IMG/VR virus record: IMGVR_UViG_3300045974_001004
Location: 1-31,765 of that record
Length of the DNA stretch: 31,765 nucleotides
Origin: a virus
Strand: one strand, 5' to 3'
Under the pieces are notes generated by a model, which searched no databases, had not been told where the DNA came from, and saw only the letters and a program-made list of their open reading frames with translations. Positions 29,959 to 31,765 of this stretch are shown here, in pieces. The stretch's first letter is position 1. Each line of letters begins with the position of its first letter. A program made the position numbers and the translations under genes.

Positions 29959-30515
29959 GCAGCCTACACAAGCTAAAGCGCGATGCGCCAGCCGCTCCGT
30001 ACAAGCAGCAGCGGCCCACGTTCCGATCTGGCGATATCTTCGCGCAGAGCCACGGCGGGTGTGGTAGCTGGAAAGACATCAAGGTCATGCTGGTGCGCGC
30101 GTTTACGCTGTCCACCTACAGCCACGTGGGCGTGATTGATGTGGACCCTGTCGATGGTCGCGTTTACGCCGTGGAGGCCGTGCAGCCCGTTGTCCACCGC
30201 GTGCCACTATCCACGATTGGCAGCTTCTACCACCTACCCATGCGCCACGCCAAATGGGGATGGCAAGCCCGTGCGCTGGTGGCTATCGCTCTTGATACAC
30301 CCTACAGCCAGTGGGACGCCATCCGGGCATTCTTCAGCCCGTTGCCAGCAGGCACATTGACCGAATGCGCCGCGCTGACACGCGAAATCTTGATGCGCTG
30401 CGGTGTGGACCTTGGGCCTATGTCCCGGCCAGACGCAGTGGTGCAACGCGCCCTAGAGCATGGGTCATCAATCACATTCATTCAACAAAAGCAGGAGGAT
30501 TCCCGTGGCGCTTAA
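29955..30515 (+). CDS. Permuted papain-like hydrolase (YiiX/NlpC-P60 type)
   Basis: 186 aa. The active-site order is permuted relative to classical NlpC/P60: SGDIFAQSHGG, then STYSHVGVIDV (H57), VYAVEAV (E74) and later TLTECAALTREIL (C138), as in YiiX/YaeF-like proteins. The family cleaves amide bonds in peptidoglycan or lipids. At the tail/lysis boundary it could be a tail-tip peptidase opening the cell wall during entry, filling the place of lambda gpK, or an extra lysis enzyme. No signal peptide. It overlaps the upstream gene by ATGA and the downstream GTG-started gene by 11 bp. Confidence 0.72.
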   Translation: MSSLHKLKRDAPAAPYKQQRPTFRSGDIFAQSHGGCGSWKDIKVMLVRAFTLSTYSHVGVIDVDPVDGRVYAVEAVQPVVHRVPLSTIGSFYHLPMRHAKWGWQARALVAIALDTPYSQWDAIRAFFSPLPAGTLTECAALTREILMRCGVDLGPMSRPDAVVQRALEHGSSITFIQQKQEDSRGA

Positions 30516-30771
30516 CGATGACAGCAAATGGCACTTGGACAAGAAAGTCCCTCTATCCCTGATCTTCGCCATGCTTGTGCAGACCGGCATAGTCATCAAT
30601 GCCGTAGCAGACATCAAGAAGGATGTGGAAGTGCTGAAGTCGCAAGTCATCGCCCAACATGAGCGTGACGAGCGACAAGACAAGACGACAGGAGAGGCTT
30701 TTACGCTGCTGCGCAATGCGCTGGAGCGCATGGACCAGAAGCTAGACCGGTTGGTGGAGAAGCGCAAATGA
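30505..30771 (+). CDS. Single-membrane-span lysis-region protein with coiled coil
   Basis: 88 aa from GTG 30505, chosen because AGGAGGA lies 5 nt upstream; an ATG-started longer reading upstream is on the preceding gene. Residues 16-34 (PLSLIFAMLVQTGIVINAV) form one membrane helix, and residues 36-88 are a charged coiled coil (IKKDVEVLKSQVIAQHERDE, RMDQKLDRLVEKRK). This plan resembles XhlA-type or accessory holin proteins. It sits between a cell-wall hydrolase and the endolysin, so a lysis role is likely. Confidence 0.75.
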   Translation: MALNDDSKWHLDKKVPLSLIFAMLVQTGIVINAVADIKKDVEVLKSQVIAQHERDERQDKTTGEAFTLLRNALERMDQKLDRLVEKRK

Positions 30772-31262
30772 ACCTATCCACCCATTTCACCCTGGCTGAA
30801 CTAACCGACAGCCAAACGGCAGCACGCGAAGGAATCAACAACGATCCTCCGCTTGAAGTGGTGGCTAACCTCAAGCGCACGGCGGCAGGGCTGGAGCGGG
30901 TGCGCGTCCTGCTGAATGCCAATGCAATCAACGTATCAAGCGGGTATCGATGCGAAGCGCTTGAACGTGTCATCTGCGATAAGTCCTATGCCGCATGGTG
31001 TACCAAACACGGCTTGCAGGTAAACGCGGGCTCCTGGCGGCTCTACTTTGAGTCAAAAGACCACCCAAAGGGCAACGCAGCGGACATTAAGTGCCCAGGC
31101 TTTGGCGCTCCAGAAGTTGTCATGCGTGCAATCACCGGCAGCGACATCGCCTATGACAAGTGCATTTTGGAGTTCAACCAGTGGGTGCATGTCAGCTTTT
31201 CAGATAAACCCCGGCGTCAAGCGCTGGTGATCGACAACAAAGGAACGAGGGCATACCAATGA
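30768..31262 (+). CDS. Endolysin, peptidase M15 family
   Basis: 164 aa. Peptidase M15A pattern: HFTLAELTDSQTA, LERVRVLLNANAINVSSGYR, then zinc ligands H99 and D106 in HPKGNAADIKC and H141 in FNQWVHVSF. These enzymes cut peptide cross-links of peptidoglycan (D-Ala-D-Ala or L-Ala-D-Glu bonds). Compared with the usual family, a stretch of about 25 residues with two cysteines (ICDKSYAAWCTKHGL) lies between the GYRC motif and the first zinc ligand. No signal peptide, so release depends on the holin. It overlaps both neighbours (ATGA). Confidence 0.87.
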   Translation: MNLSTHFTLAELTDSQTAAREGINNDPPLEVVANLKRTAAGLERVRVLLNANAINVSSGYRCEALERVICDKSYAAWCTKHGLQVNAGSWRLYFESKDHPKGNAADIKCPGFGAPEVVMRAITGSDIAYDKCILEFNQWVHVSFSDKPRRQALVIDNKGTRAYQ

Positions 31263-31765
31263 ACTGGCTCGAAACACTCAAGACCCTGGCGCCAACGGTG
31301 GCCACTGCCCTGGGCGGCCCCTTGGCTGGCGCGGCTGTCTCTGCGCTTGGCTCAATCCTTGGCGTGGAGCAGCCCACGCAAGACAACATCGCCCGGCTGT
31401 TCAAAGATGGCCAATTGAGCCAAGAGCACCTGGCCGAAATCCGCAAGCTGGAACTGGAATACCAGAACCAGGAGAAAGAGCGCGGTTTCAAGTATGCTGA
31501 ACTGGAGTACAAGAACCAAGACAGCGCCCGCCAGATGCAGATCGCCACCCATAGCAAGATGCCCGCGGTGCTCACCGTCATGGTGACCGTGGGGTTTTTC
31601 GGCATCCTGAGCCTGCTGTTTTTCCACCCGGAACTGAAGGGCAACGAGATTGTCATGGTCATGGTGGGTCAGTTGTCGGCAGTCTGGGCCGGGTGTGTGG
31701 CTTTCTACACCGGCACGACCTACGGCAGCGCAAACAAGAATGCGCTGTTGGCGGGTAAGGGCTAG
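31259..31765 (+). CDS. Three-helix phage holin
   Basis: 168 aa. A hydrophobic N-terminal segment (APTVATALGGPLAGAAVSAL, residues 11-30), a charged coiled coil (about 50-98) and two C-terminal membrane helices (VLTVMVTVGFFGILSLLFF, 104-122; IVMVMVGQLSAVWAGCVAFY, 131-150) ending GTTYGSANKNALLAGKG, which is typical of the Holin_3TMs family. It would form the membrane holes that release the endolysin. The order endolysin then holin is reversed relative to lambda. Complete; the stop is the last codon of the window. Confidence 0.88.
   Translation: MNWLETLKTLAPTVATALGGPLAGAAVSALGSILGVEQPTQDNIARLFKDGQLSQEHLAEIRKLELEYQNQEKERGFKYAELEYKNQDSARQMQIATHSKMPAVLTVMVTVGFFGILSLLFFHPELKGNEIVMVMVGQLSAVWAGCVAFYTGTTYGSANKNALLAGKG

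Noticed and set aside
1-31765. Integrase, attachment sites, tRNA genes or insertion sequences
   Set aside because: None could be recognised; the integration module probably lies left of position 1 or is missing.

Overview
The window is a temperate siphovirus genome (prophage or prophage-derived contig), high in G+C, with the codon habits and gene families of phages from Burkholderiales, most likely Comamonadaceae (inference from protein style; no host gene, tRNA or attachment site is visible). It starts on the stop codon of one gene and ends on the stop codon of another, so it was probably cut at gene boundaries. No integrase is present.

Layout. (1) 1-1402, leftward: a Rha-type regulator and two small overlapping genes, from their own promoter. 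(2) 1491-4233, leftward: an immunity operon encoding an XRE repressor-like protein, a HipA-like kinase, a DUF3037-like protein and a secreted small protein, closed by an intrinsic terminator. (3) 4234-4336: divergent promoter region with three TACGAAAC-type boxes and a copy of a second operator that also occurs twice at the rha promoter. (4) 4337-8896, rightward: Cro/YdaS-like protein, a terminator, a CII-like regulator, a Toprim primase/SF3 helicase, and then an unusual array of at least ten 9-bp iterons in both orientations. (5) 8893-19565: GpZ-like protein, a PAPS-reductase-family enzyme interrupted at a poly-G tract, terminase small and large subunits, a Mor-like DNA-binding protein, a beta-rich structural protein, portal, and a fused prohead protease/major capsid protein. 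(6) 19625-26602: decoration, connector and tail terminator proteins, tail tube, tail chaperones joined by a canonical -1 frameshift site, tape measure. (7) 26599-29958: short tail-tip/fibre region sharing a CBM-like module across three genes. (8) 29955-31765: permuted papain-like hydrolase, single-TM protein, M15 endolysin and three-helix holin.

Most genes overlap by 4 bp (ATGA) or nearly touch, so the rightward half reads as long polycistronic units. Three places break this pattern: before 13425, 15409 and 17691. Each carries the same 20-bp sequence placed exactly 51 bp before the start codon. These repeats, the iteron array and the repressor-kinase-DUF3037 operon are the parts least explained by known siphovirus biology and are the best candidates for something new.
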